Assembly (NCBI GenBank): GCA_913056215.1
Contig: CAJXMN010000021.1
Span: forward strand, 1-34,661
DNA length: 34,661 nt
Direction of reading: 5' to 3'
Origin: an uncultured Flavobacteriales bacterium
GTDB lineage: Bacteria; Bacteroidota; Bacteroidia; Flavobacteriales_D; Crocinitomicaceae
Part shown: positions 18,751 through 26,072 of the stretch, piece after piece
How the letters are laid out: every line of letters begins with the position of its first letter
How positions within the stretch are numbered: the stretch's first letter is position 1
Position numbers and translations under genes: made by a program
Notes under the pieces: model-generated
What the model was told of the DNA's origin: nothing
The model's input: only the letters and a program-made list of their open reading frames with translations
The model's database searches: none

Positions 18751-19848
18751 CTAATCGTCGTTCAATCCAAATTTAAGGGAAATAACATGAGAAAACAACG
18801 CTTCGGACTGATTTCCAATATTTGTGAAGGCGTAATCAAGGGTTACTCCTTTGAAAGTGACGCCCACCCCTACATTGGGTTGAAATACCATATTCTCAGA
18901 ATCGTCAAAATTTTTGACATACTGAAAATTATTGACACCCGTGCGCACTTCCACGATATCTCTCCAACCAATAGAAATGCCCATCAGTGGATCAATACTA
19001 ATGAAGTTCGTTTGGACCAATGTATTTCTGCGACCATCCGTAGTAATTACAGCGTTAACTTCGGGGGTAACGTAAATATCGTGCCAACCTGTATTGATTT
19101 TCCGTTGTGCTGCCAAAATCAATCGCGGGAGGGTTAATTCCAAACCATTCTCCGGAATCTCATTACCAGTCTCTAAAAAAACCTCCTTCATTTCGCTGTC
19201 GAGGGAATAGATCCAGGCGTTAAATGTAGATGTTACGTCGCGAGCCATGAGTCCAAATCTCCAATTGTCATCAGGCTGGTATTGTGCACCTGCATCAATT
19301 CCAAATCCCCAGCTTCTCGCAAAATCACCGGCGCGACGATGAATAATTTTTACGGTTCCCCCAACACTCAACCCTTCAATCGGCATTTCACGTCCGTAAG
19401 AAAATAAAAAGCCGTAATCAGCCGCCGTAAAAAGGGTAATACGATCGTAATCTATATTACCTTCGTTGTTGATCAATTGAGTGGTATTCGGAATATCGTC
19501 TACACCGAAACGAATCGCAGCAAACCCCACTGTACTTTTTTCATCGATGCTATGCGCCAGCCCCAAATAATCATATTTAGCAATACCTGCGAAATATTCA
19601 GAATGCATCAGACCAACGTCCAATTTATTTTTTACCCCTGTGAGTCCTGCCGGATTCCAATATGTCGATGTCACATCATTCACACCAGCCACCATAGCAT
19701 TACCCAGACCAAGCGACTGCGCCCCTACTCCTATTTGCAAAAACTCATTGGAATATTTAGGAGCCACTGTGCCATCATCCTGCCCTAGACTGTATAGTGG
19801 AAGAACAACGACTAGTGTCATTAAGTATTTGGAAACTTGTTTAAACAT
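18751..19848 (-). CDS. porV: Type IX secretion outer-membrane shuttle PorV
   Basis: PorV (LptO) is an outer-membrane beta-barrel of the FadL superfamily. It takes folded cargo from the Sov/SprA translocon by its sorting domain and delivers it to PorU. The 365-residue product has a signal peptide (KYLMTLVVVLPLYSLGQ), then the family's strongly conserved start: FLQIGVGAQSLGLGNAMVAG, VTSTYWNPAGLTGV and LMHSEYFAGIAKYDYLG. Alternating strands follow, ending in the barrel-terminal pattern VISLKFGLNDD. It is upstream of porU by 6 bases, so production of shuttle and sortase is coupled. pssA is divergent, 142 bases away. Confidence 0.94.
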   Translation of the reverse strand: MFKQVSKYLMTLVVVLPLYSLGQDDGTVAPKYSNEFLQIGVGAQSLGLGNAMVAGVNDVTSTYWNPAGLTGVKNKLDVGLMHSEYFAGIAKYDYLGLAHSIDEKSTVGFAAIRFGVDDIPNTTQLINNEGNIDYDRITLFTAADYGFLFSYGREMPIEGLSVGGTVKIIHRRAGDFARSWGFGIDAGAQYQPDDNWRFGLMARDVTSTFNAWIYSLDSEMKEVFLETGNEIPENGLELTLPRLILAAQRKINTGWHDIYVTPEVNAVITTDGRRNTLVQTNFISIDPLMGISIGWRDIVEVRTGVNNFQYVKNFDDSENMVFQPNVGVGVTFKGVTLDYAFTNIGNQSEALFSHVISLKFGLNDD

Positions 19849-19892
19849 TTACCTTCAAAAACTGTAAAATTGCAGAAAAATTGTATAATCCT

Positions 19893-19920
19893 CAAAAATA
19901 ATTGGCCGTGATTTTGCAAG
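19893..19920 (-). promoter_or_regulatory. Candidate porV-porU promoter
   Basis: The minus strand reads TATTTTTG (complement of 19893-19900), an exact TAnnTTTG -7 box about 45 bases before the porV ATG. The only -33 candidate is CTTG (complement of 19917-19920) with a short 16-base spacer, so the site is incomplete. Confidence 0.35.
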
Positions 19921-19990
19921 AATAATCTAAATTCGGTGAAAATGACATTCGACAGCATTCAATACAACCTATTTTTTGTTTCTTTGTGAC

Positions 19991-20851
19991 ATGTTCACAG
20001 TAGCCAATATCTTTACGGGATGCAACCTTTTAGCGGGAGTGCTGAGTATTATATTTACTTTTTCCGGACGATTGGAATGGGCCGTTCTCGCTATTCTTAT
20101 CGGCGCTCTTTTCGACTTTTTTGATGGTTTTATGGCGCGATTACTTAAACAGCCTAGTGAATTGGGAAAACAATTAGATTCTCTCGCAGACCTGGTCACT
20201 TTTGGAGTTGCTCCAGGCTTAATTGTTTTTGTGCTGCTCATTTTGTCTGGCGCCTGGGACATCATTCTCGAACAAGGGGGTACACTGAATGATCTTTGGT
20301 TAGAGGGTACAATGGGATACAGCGTGCATTACTGGGTAAGTGTTTTTCTCAACGATCTGGTGGGCAACCAACATCCAGGTTACATCAATCATTTTTACGG
20401 ATGGTATTATTTCTTGCCCTTTGTAGCGCTCTTCATTCCCTTTTTCAGCATGTTTCGTTTGGCAAAATTCAATATTGATGAGCGTCAATCCACTGGTTTT
20501 ATTGGATTGCCGACACCAGCCAACAGTATTTTCTTCGCTTCTTTTGCCTTGCTGCTCTGGGATGGTTTCGATCAAGATAACTGGAAAGCTGTGATCTCCT
20601 TAACACTTATTAAAGATCAGATACTCATGACTTTTGTGGTGGTCTTTTCTGTTTTATTGATTAGTGAAGTCCGCTTATTCTCTTTAAAATTCACTCATTT
20701 TGGCTGGAAAGGTAATGAATTGCGCTACCTCTTCTTACTCTCGGCTGCAATAATTATTGCACTTTTATATGTTTGGGCTTTACCAATTATTGTACTTTTG
20801 TACCTGATACTATCAATCGTATCCAATTTATTAAAAACGCATAAAAATTAG
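19991..20851 (+). CDS. pssA: CDP-diacylglycerol-serine O-phosphatidyltransferase
   Basis: PssA makes phosphatidylserine from CDP-diacylglycerol and serine, the first committed step to phosphatidylethanolamine, in the inner membrane. The CDP-alcohol phosphotransferase signature D-x2-D-G-x2-A-R-x8-G-x3-D-x3-D is complete: DFFDGFMARLLKQPSELG then KQLDSLAD. The product has several hydrophobic segments (for example LLAGVLSIIFTFSG, IALLYVWALPIIVLLYLIL). I chose the ATG at 19991, giving FTVANIFTGCNLLAG right at the N terminus as in relatives. An upstream TTG at 19976 would only add five residues and has no better ribosome-binding site. 286 residues. purS begins 3 bases after its stop. Confidence 0.92.
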   Translation: MFTVANIFTGCNLLAGVLSIIFTFSGRLEWAVLAILIGALFDFFDGFMARLLKQPSELGKQLDSLADLVTFGVAPGLIVFVLLILSGAWDIILEQGGTLNDLWLEGTMGYSVHYWVSVFLNDLVGNQHPGYINHFYGWYYFLPFVALFIPFFSMFRLAKFNIDERQSTGFIGLPTPANSIFFASFALLLWDGFDQDNWKAVISLTLIKDQILMTFVVVFSVLLISEVRLFSLKFTHFGWKGNELRYLFLLSAAIIIALLYVWALPIIVLLYLILSIVSNLLKTHKN

Positions 20852-20854
20852 ATT

Positions 20855-21115
20855 ATGAAATTCAAAGCTGAAATCGATATAATGCCACAAGATGCACTAT
20901 TGGACCCACAAGGTAAAGCGGTTTCGCACAGCATGAAAACAATTGGTCTTGCTGAGATCACTGACGTGAGAATCGGTCGTCATATTCAATTGTATGTTGA
21001 AGCATCAAACGAGTCTGAAGGAAAAGAAAAAGTGACGGAAGCTTGTAAGAAACTACTAGTGAACCAGGTAATGGAACGTTTTGAATTTACGTTAGAAGCT
21101 GTTGAAATGGCTTAA
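20855..21115 (+). CDS. purS: Phosphoribosylformylglycinamidine synthase subunit PurS
   Basis: PurS is the small dimeric subunit of the three-part PurSLQ FGAM synthase of purine synthesis. The 86-residue sequence fits in full: beta strand KFKAEIDIMP, then LLDPQGKAVSHSMKTIGL (PurS proteins carry D-P-[QE]-G-x-A/T at this point), then DVRIGRHIQLYV and a helix before VMERFEFTLEAVE. It is directly behind pssA with a 3-base gap. This places a purine gene in a phospholipid operon, away from purL and purQ. Many Bacteroidetes have a single-chain PurL; whether purL here is the short, PurS-dependent form cannot be seen. Confidence 0.93.
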   Translation: MKFKAEIDIMPQDALLDPQGKAVSHSMKTIGLAEITDVRIGRHIQLYVEASNESEGKEKVTEACKKLLVNQVMERFEFTLEAVEMA

Positions 21116-21152
21116 GCAACTGACATCTAAGAGCAAAGCTTATTAACAGAAC

Positions 21153-21641
21153 TCATTTAAGGTATTTTTCAATGGTAATGTGCAAATCGAGTCCTCTTAG
21201 CTCGTTACCTTGCGCAACAATATATCCTTCTTCATTAATTAAGAACGAATAAGGGATACTGCGAATGCCATACATTTTCATAACTGATTTCTTGCGATCC
21301 CAGACGTGACTTTCCCACTTCAAATCATCTTGTTTAATGGCTTTTTTCCAGTCCTTCGCTGTTTTGTCTAATGAGACACTGAGGACAACTAATCCATCTC
21401 CATTGACGAAGTCAACATCTTTATACTTGTTATAGGCTTCTACTACATTGGGGTTCTCTTTTCGACAGGGTCCACACCATGAAGCCCAGAAATCTAGCAA
21501 GATCAATTTGCCTTCATAATCAGATAGAGAAATTTCTTGCCCCTTAGTATTCTCCAGTGTAAAACCTATGGCCCGTTGACCATTATCCGGTTGAGCGAAG
21601 TAGATTAACGGAACAAAGAGAAATACACATAATAATCGCAT
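21153..21641 (-). CDS. Secreted TlpA/ResA-like thioredoxin
   Basis: 162 residues from the chosen start. A signal peptide (RLLCVFLFVPLIYFAQ) leads a thioredoxin-fold domain of the AhpC/TSA-redoxin (TlpA) type: IGFTLENTKGQEISLSDYEG, then LLDFWASWCGPCRKENP with the redox pair Cys56/Cys59, and the cis-Pro loop in GIRSIPYSFLINEEG. Such proteins reduce or exchange disulfides in the periplasm; the partner is unknown. A longer frame starts at 21695, but a Bacteroidetes promoter (21660-21690) lies inside that extra part and the shorter ATG at 21639-21641 begins a proper signal peptide. So I take the shorter form. Convergent with purS (37-base gap). Confidence 0.88.
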   Translation of the reverse strand: MRLLCVFLFVPLIYFAQPDNGQRAIGFTLENTKGQEISLSDYEGKLILLDFWASWCGPCRKENPNVVEAYNKYKDVDFVNGDGLVVLSVSLDKTAKDWKKAIKQDDLKWESHVWDRKKSVMKMYGIRSIPYSFLINEEGYIVAQGNELRGLDLHITIEKYLK

Positions 21642-21659
21642 AAGACTAACATTTAATAG

Positions 21660-21690
21660 TAAAGATAAGCAATAATCCTTTGGCTCCAAA
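21660..21690 (-). promoter_or_regulatory. Promoter of the thioredoxin-like gene
   Basis: The minus strand reads TTTG (complement of 21687-21690), 19 bases, then TATCTTTA (complement of 21660-21667). This is one base off TAnnTTTG with ideal spacing. The start would be near 21653, about a dozen bases before the ATG at 21641, which supports that start codon. Confidence 0.5.
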
Positions 21691-21714
21691 TACATAGATT
21701 TTATCAGACCTAAA

Positions 21715-22599
21715 TCATTTGTTCTCCTCCCGATCTACTTTATGTCTCAAAGGAATAGATGAATCGTAGTTCTTTAACTCAACAATTGCAGCTGGCAAAC
21801 TATACCCTTCAGCAAGTAGAGCAGATACTACATCATTCATAACCTGTGACCGAATGCTATAATGAGCCGCACTTTTCTTGATTTTTGAGGTATCAACCCA
21901 AAATTGCACTTTAATATCTATCGTGTTAGGAGCCAACTCATTGATCATAACTGTCGGTTGTCTATCCTGCTGAAGCACACCCTCTGCTTCCATTAATGTG
22001 TCGAAAATAAGTGCTATCGCATCTGTGGGGTTGCTTTCATACGCAATCCCAATTTCAAATTCGTACCTGAGAAAACCGTCGATTGTGTAATTTTGAAGCG
22101 GATTTTTAAGAATTAAACCATTTGGTAAAAATACATCTTTTCCATCGGGTGTTTTTATGAGCGTTTCACGTATACTGATGTCTTTTACAAAGCCGATAAG
22201 ACCATTGATCTCGATCAAGTCATCGAGCTTAAATGGACTCTTAAAAGCGAGAATAATGCCAGCTAAGAAATTTTCTCCAATATCCTTTAACGCAAATCCA
22301 ATCACAAAGGTAAGAATCCCTGCACCTGCTAAAATTTTAGTTGTAAAAGCATTCAATCCGAGTAAATAAAGCGTAATAAATACAATGATTGTTTTCAGTA
22401 GAAAACTAATCATTTGCGAAATAAATGTTGCCGTGATGTGATTAGGGGATTTATGGGTCAAGCGCTTTCTCACTCGCCTTTTAATAAAATTAGCTATTAA
22501 AAATCCAATTAAAAAGAACAGGAGTGTCAACCCCAGGTTGATGTAATTCGCCTGCAAATAGTTCGCAAGCGTATCGTAAAATTCCATGGCGTTTTTCAT
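21715..22599 (-). CDS. Small-conductance mechanosensitive channel, MscS family
   Basis: 294 residues. Three hydrophobic segments at about 16-38, 62-85 and 88-108 are followed by the MscS beta domain. The pore helix region is AFTTKILAGAGILTFVIGFALKDIGENFLAGIILAF, with the family's Gly/Ala packing and the usual L-x-N-F-x-A-G. After it come FKLDDLIEINGLIGFVKDISIRETLIKTPDGKDVFLPNG (typical 'G..G.V..I....T.....D...V..PN') and the C-terminal alpha/beta domain. These channels open on membrane tension and release osmolytes during hypo-osmotic shock. A second ATG five codons in is possible. A tiny open frame precedes it by 10 bases. Confidence 0.93.
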   Translation of the reverse strand: MKNAMEFYDTLANYLQANYINLGLTLLFFLIGFLIANFIKRRVRKRLTHKSPNHITATFISQMISFLLKTIIVFITLYLLGLNAFTTKILAGAGILTFVIGFALKDIGENFLAGIILAFKSPFKLDDLIEINGLIGFVKDISIRETLIKTPDGKDVFLPNGLILKNPLQNYTIDGFLRYEFEIGIAYESNPTDAIALIFDTLMEAEGVLQQDRQPTVMINELAPNTIDIKVQFWVDTSKIKKSAAHYSIRSQVMNDVVSALLAEGYSLPAAIVELKNYDSSIPLRHKVDREENK

Positions 22600-22609
22600 A
22601 ATTTATCGC

Positions 22610-22657
22610 TTATTGGTCTTCGCTGTTATCTTTCGAAGATGGTTTGTAGTTGTCCAT
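22610..22657 (-). CDS. Possible 15-residue ORF between patatin and mscS genes
   Basis: The frame ATG...TAA encodes MDNYKPSSKDNSEDQ, a very polar peptide. It has a TAAGGAG sequence about 10 bases before the ATG, unusual where most genes lack Shine-Dalgarno motifs. The frame stays open further upstream to the patatin stop, with no other usual start. It could be a real micropeptide, a leader for mscS, or chance. No family recognised. Confidence 0.3.
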   Translation of the reverse strand: MDNYKPSSKDNSEDQ

Positions 22658-22702
22658 TTTATACTGCTCCTTATAAGTACTCCCTATAAAAAACGATGGT
22701 TA

Positions 22703-23452
22703 TTATTCGAGCGCCTTTAGCCTTTCCTTTCCTTCGGTATATCCCTTTTTAATGAGTGCTTTAATTTGCCCCATATCCGACCTTTTAAAGGAGGAAAGAT
22801 CTGGTTCGATGGTGAAATCTGCTTTTTGAACATGCAATTTACCAGAGTTCTTGATCAGGAAATGAAAACTATTGAGCAGGACATCCAAGATGTGTTTCGG
22901 TTTCTTATACGTGTGTTTCGCGTTTAGTTCTACACCAATAATATACTCAGCTCCGAGGTCACTCACGGTAGAAATCGGTACATTTTCTACAACTCCACCA
23001 TCCACGAGCATTTTACCATCTAAATCAACAGGGTGAAAGATTCCTGGTATGCACATACTTGCCATGACTGCTCTGGCAACTGAACCACTATTCAAAACGA
23101 CCTTCTCTCCAGTAGAAATGTCTGTTGTGACAATAGCCAATGGTATTTTCGCATCTTCAATTTGCTTATCTCCCAAATACTTTTGAATCAACCGTCCCAA
23201 TTTATCGTTAGATAATAAGCCGTAGCGCGATAAAGAGACTCCACTGATATCCATCCATTTTAATTCCGTGGCAATCGCTTCAATCTCGTCCCAGTCTTTA
23301 CCAAAAGCGTAAAATGAACCCACCAGTGCACCTATGCTCGTACCCGCTACGTATTCCACATCAATTCCATGTTCTTCAATGGCGCGTACAATACCAATAT
23401 GTGCAGCTCCTAACACAGCTCCACCACCAAGTGCTAATCCAATTTTATTCAT
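22703..23452 (-). CDS. Patatin-like phospholipase/esterase
   Basis: 249 residues of the bacterial patatin family (RssA-like). The Ser-Asp dyad is visible: Ser39 in the nucleophile elbow GTSIGA and Asp151 in LVDGGVVENVP. The Gly-rich oxyanion loop is LALGGGAVLGAAHIG; most family members have Arg or Lys in place of Leu14 (GGG-x-[RK]-G), so the loop is a variant. No signal peptide, so the protein acts in the cytoplasm or on the inner face of the membrane. Its substrate is unknown; the family cleaves acyl chains from lipids. Same strand as mscS with about 100 bases between. Confidence 0.9.
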   Translation of the reverse strand: MNKIGLALGGGAVLGAAHIGIVRAIEEHGIDVEYVAGTSIGALVGSFYAFGKDWDEIEAIATELKWMDISGVSLSRYGLLSNDKLGRLIQKYLGDKQIEDAKIPLAIVTTDISTGEKVVLNSGSVARAVMASMCIPGIFHPVDLDGKMLVDGGVVENVPISTVSDLGAEYIIGVELNAKHTYKKPKHILDVLLNSFHFLIKNSGKLHVQKADFTIEPDLSSFKRSDMGQIKALIKKGYTEGKERLKALE

Positions 23453-23475
23453 CGTTCAGTTACATGTAGTATGAT

Positions 23476-23483
23476 CAAATATA
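23476..23483 (-). promoter_or_regulatory. Candidate -7 box for the patatin gene
   Basis: The minus strand reads TATATTTG, an exact TAnnTTTG match, 24-31 bases before the patatin ATG. No clear TTTG lies 18-20 bases further upstream, so the site is only half supported. Confidence 0.35.
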
Positions 23484-23594
23484 AAAATACAATTATTGTG
23501 GAAATTCAAGAAGTCAATATGAGTGAACACTACTTGTATTTTGTTATTTATTGTGAATCTAATTTTTTACCCTCCCGTATACTGTTGAGATTGG

Positions 23595-24335
23595 TCATTT
23601 TAATAACACCTGAAAAAGCATCATTAGCACAATAAAAATGGTTGCAATTGACGCCACATGTTTTTTTTTGGCATTTTCCAAAGCATCAGGCAGGAGATCA
23701 GCAAATACCATCCAAATCATCGCTCCGGCAGCTAAACCTAACCCTATAGCGAGAAATGGTTTAAAAATAGAAACAAAAAGAAATGCAGGTATGGCTAAAA
23801 AAGGCTGTGGTAAACTCGATACAATACTCCACCCTGCCGCTTTCCAGGTACTCATACCTTTAGGGATTAATACCAAACTTATCGCGAGTCCTTCTGGAAT
23901 ATTGTGAACAGCTATAGCGGCCGACATAAAAAGACCAAAATCATCTCCACCCCCGAATGACACCCCCAGACCTACACCTTCCGCGAATGAATGGAGGGTC
24001 ATAACTCCTATAATTAACAATGCTTTTCGCGCATTTGCTCCCTGAAGATTTCCAACCGATAAATCCTTGTGTTTGGTCAACCATTGTTGGCTTAAGCGTA
24101 TAAATACCAACCCGATTATAACACCGATCAATGTTCTGTAGAGGCTGTACTCGATTCCTTCATTGATGAGTCGAAAACTTGCCGCCAACATGATTCCTGA
24201 TGCAACAGCACCAGACCATCCTAACCATTTTTTCTGCATTTTTTTCACAAAAAAGAAAGGAATAGCCCCAAAACCAGTCGTTATCGCAGTAATTAGCGCA
24301 TAAGTGAATACACGAAAAATAGGCTCGTCAAACAT
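23595..24335 (-). CDS. ZIP-family divalent metal transporter
   Basis: 246 residues, nearly all in about seven or eight hydrophobic helices. The two metal-site helices are clear: LHSFAEGVGLGVSFGG (helix 4, H-x3-E-G) and VHNIPEGLAISLVL (helix 5, H-N-x-P-E-G). Together they form the binuclear site of ZIP proteins, which bring Zn2+ and related metals into the cytoplasm. The loop between helices 3 and 4 is short and has no His-rich stretch. It resembles the GufA/ZupT branch. The metal cannot be decided from sequence. No Fur- or Zur-like operator was recognised upstream. Confidence 0.92.
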   Translation of the reverse strand: MFDEPIFRVFTYALITAITTGFGAIPFFFVKKMQKKWLGWSGAVASGIMLAASFRLINEGIEYSLYRTLIGVIIGLVFIRLSQQWLTKHKDLSVGNLQGANARKALLIIGVMTLHSFAEGVGLGVSFGGGDDFGLFMSAAIAVHNIPEGLAISLVLIPKGMSTWKAAGWSIVSSLPQPFLAIPAFLFVSIFKPFLAIGLGLAAGAMIWMVFADLLPDALENAKKKHVASIATIFIVLMMLFQVLLK

Positions 24336-24349
24336 GAATGATTTTCGTG

Positions 24350-24357
24350 CAAAATTA
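24350..24357 (-). promoter_or_regulatory. Candidate -7 box for the ZIP transporter gene
   Basis: The minus strand reads TAATTTTG, an exact TAnnTTTG match, 15-22 bases before the ATG at 24335. No good -33 TTTG is in register. Confidence 0.35.
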
Positions 24358-24514
24358 AAACTATTTCTTTAACCAATGTGATCAATGGATCGGCAGTCCC
24401 TACTTAAAGCAACTGATCTAAGTGATGAACTAAAATCGCGATCAAGAGTATTAAAACGAACAAGTTCTTCAAACCAGAATACTATACGTTTCCGTTCAGA
24501 AAATCAGAAAAAAA

Positions 24515-25096
24515 TTACCAAAGTCCATACTTAATAGAAATAGCTCCAATTTGATCTGCAGAGCAACTTTCGAGTTCATCAAGCGCTTTCACTAATTCAC
24601 GGTACCTTTCTTTTCTATGAAAATTATTAGGATCATCATTTTTGAGTCTGTAATACTCAGCATGTATAGCATTAAGCAGTTTTATTTCAGCTTTAACACT
24701 AGACCTATTAAAAATAGCTGTTATCCATTTCGAATAAGAATTAGCAAAACTTCCATTTACAGAGAGGTCAACATGTTTATAGTGATTATTTGCTCTTAAG
24801 TCACTTTCTACAGCTCTATTTTTTTTGATTAAATAATACTGGTTTTGTTTATTAATAAAGTTTGCATTTTTAATCGAACCCCATGCTTCACTAATCATAT
24901 TGTGATAATAGTCATATTTTGCCTGTCGTGTTCTTAAAGAACCATAGTGATTCGGACGATAATCATAATCACCTCCATTCGAATAATCTATTGTAATCGA
25001 ATATGAAATTATTTCAATTTGATTATAGCTAATGTAACTTTGAGCACTCAGATCAAGGGTGGTCAAAAATATAAGTCCTAGCATATACTTCTTCAT
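24515..25096 (-). CDS. Secreted protein of unknown function
   Basis: 193 residues with a signal peptide (KKYMLGLIFLTTLDLSAQ) and no transmembrane helix after it. The mature part opens with a Tyr- and Ser-rich beta-like segment (SYISYNQIEIISYSITIDYSNGGDYDYRP). It continues as charged, Tyr- and Asn-rich, probably helical sequence (KAEIKLLNAIHAEYYRLKND, RKERYRELVKALDELESC). It has one mature Cys (about residue 179) and no T9SS sorting domain, so it should stay periplasmic. I do not recognise the family. It is more AT-rich than its neighbours. 55 bases separate it from the end of the Trm112-like gene on the same strand, so it may be a separate unit. Confidence 0.7.
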   Translation of the reverse strand: MKKYMLGLIFLTTLDLSAQSYISYNQIEIISYSITIDYSNGGDYDYRPNHYGSLRTRQAKYDYYHNMISEAWGSIKNANFINKQNQYYLIKKNRAVESDLRANNHYKHVDLSVNGSFANSYSKWITAIFNRSSVKAEIKLLNAIHAEYYRLKNDDPNNFHRKERYRELVKALDELESCSADQIGAISIKYGLW

Positions 25097-25151
25097 GCTT
25101 TCGTAGATTAGATTGTTTTTATCATATAATAGTGAGATACGTTTATAGAGT

Positions 25152-25439
25152 TTAGTTGATCAGCTTGGTTTTACTACGTTCATCTAAAACGAAGGAATTA
25201 CTCTGTTCATCGATCATAAGTCCCCATCGTTGTAAGTTTGGCAATTCTAATTGGCGCTCTCTATACTCATCTGGTGTCATAATTGGAATACTGTAAACGA
25301 TTGGATAATAACGTTCGCATTCAGAACAAGTGAGCAATCCTTCATAAATATCTTGATTCTCATCTTCATTGAAAACACTGATCTTCAGGTCGTGCTTATC
25401 AAAAGGACAACAGAGCTTTTCTAATATTTTTCGTTGCAT
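25152..25439 (-). CDS. Trm112-like zinc-binding protein
   Basis: 95 residues of the Trm112/UPF0434 family, small zinc-ribbon proteins that in eukaryotes and archaea bind and activate class I methyltransferases. Two half-sites are visible: CCPFDKHDL at 10-18 (Cys11 and Asp14, the CPxD variant) and LTCSECERYYPIVYSIPIM with Cys38 and Cys41. YYPI-x2-x-IPIM is the family's usual 'Y-P-I-x-[DN]-G-I-P-x-[ML]' with the DG replaced by YS. It starts one base after the stop of the ThiE-like gene and is the last gene of a four-gene operon that begins with a methyltransferase. A role as partner of that methyltransferase is therefore a reasonable inference, but not shown. Confidence 0.8.
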   Translation of the reverse strand: MQRKILEKLCCPFDKHDLKISVFNEDENQDIYEGLLTCSECERYYPIVYSIPIMTPDEYRERQLELPNLQRWGLMIDEQSNSFVLDERSKTKLIN

Positions 25440-25440
25440 A

Positions 25441-26052
25441 CTACCGATTTTTGTGTTGTATTGCGCAAATATAATCTTCTACAGCCTGAGTAGGATCATC
25501 TGCGTCCAAAATCCCTGATATGATGGCCACCCCATCAAAATCAACACCTTCTAAATGACTCGTATTCTCAGGACTCATGCCTCCAGAGAGGAATATGTGG
25601 AGATCGGTGATTTTTCTGGCCGCTTCAATATTTTCTGGCCTGACAATTTCACAGGTATCAACCGAACTAGAAGGAAAGACTGAACAAAAACTAATATATG
25701 CGAGTTTCTGACGATCTGCCCATTTGATCTTGTCCAAGTCATTGCTAACCGTGATACCGATAATCTTACCCTTCAAAACTCCCGCTATATGATCAAAATC
25801 AGTGGGTATCTCGTCAAAATGAACACCATCAAGATCAGCATCCATTGCCATTTCCCAATCCTCATGCATGAGCACAGGCACATCAAATTTCTGACAAAGC
25901 TGCTTCACTTTTCCGAGAAATTCGCTTTTCGATGCAACTGCTACATGATCATCCCAGTGATTCCAAATCTGTACTATGCTTAAACCTCCTTTTAGTGCTG
26001 CTTTCAGTTTTTGAAGCAAAAGTAACCAGTCTCTTTTAGGATCAATGACCAA
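25441..26052 (-). CDS. ThiE-like TIM-barrel (thiamine phosphate synthase family)
   Basis: 203 residues aligning along the whole ThiE barrel: KAALKGGLSIVQIWNHWDD, LMHEDWEMAMDADLDGVHFDE (ThiE: 'ADGVHLGQ'), GKIIGITVSNDLD ('IGVSTH'), AYISFCSVFPSSSVDTC ('YIGVGPVFPT.TK'), LSGGMSPENT ('IGGI.pen') and GVAIISGILDADDP. The phosphate-binding Gly loops are kept. However, the pyrophosphate-side QLRxK is QIWNHW and the Gln of GVHLGQ is replaced, so the substrates probably differ from HMP-PP and thiazole phosphate. The best start is TTG at 26050-26052 with AGCAGGTG just before it; no ATG or GTG gives the expected N terminus. Embedded between a PurM-like and a Trm112-like gene, with no other thi gene here, it is unlikely to be the housekeeping ThiE. 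Confidence 0.75.
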   Translation of the reverse strand: MVIDPKRDWLLLLQKLKAALKGGLSIVQIWNHWDDHVAVASKSEFLGKVKQLCQKFDVPVLMHEDWEMAMDADLDGVHFDEIPTDFDHIAGVLKGKIIGITVSNDLDKIKWADRQKLAYISFCSVFPSSSVDTCEIVRPENIEAARKITDLHIFLSGGMSPENTSHLEGVDFDGVAIISGILDADDPTQAVEDYICAIQHKNR

Positions 26053-26072
26053 ATAAACACCTGCTAATTATT

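Noticed and set aside
18265-19137. 290-codon open frame on the plus strand across the porV/porU junction
   Set aside because: It lies fully antisense to two clear genes, the product is Ile/Arg/His-rich with no domain, and it has no start context; it is a shadow of porU and porV codons.
19976-19990. TTG start for pssA five codons upstream
   Set aside because: No ribosome-binding site, and the ATG at 19991 gives the N terminus expected for the family.
21642-21695. Eighteen extra N-terminal codons of the thioredoxin-like protein
   Set aside because: They overlap a well-spaced promoter and would bury the signal peptide.
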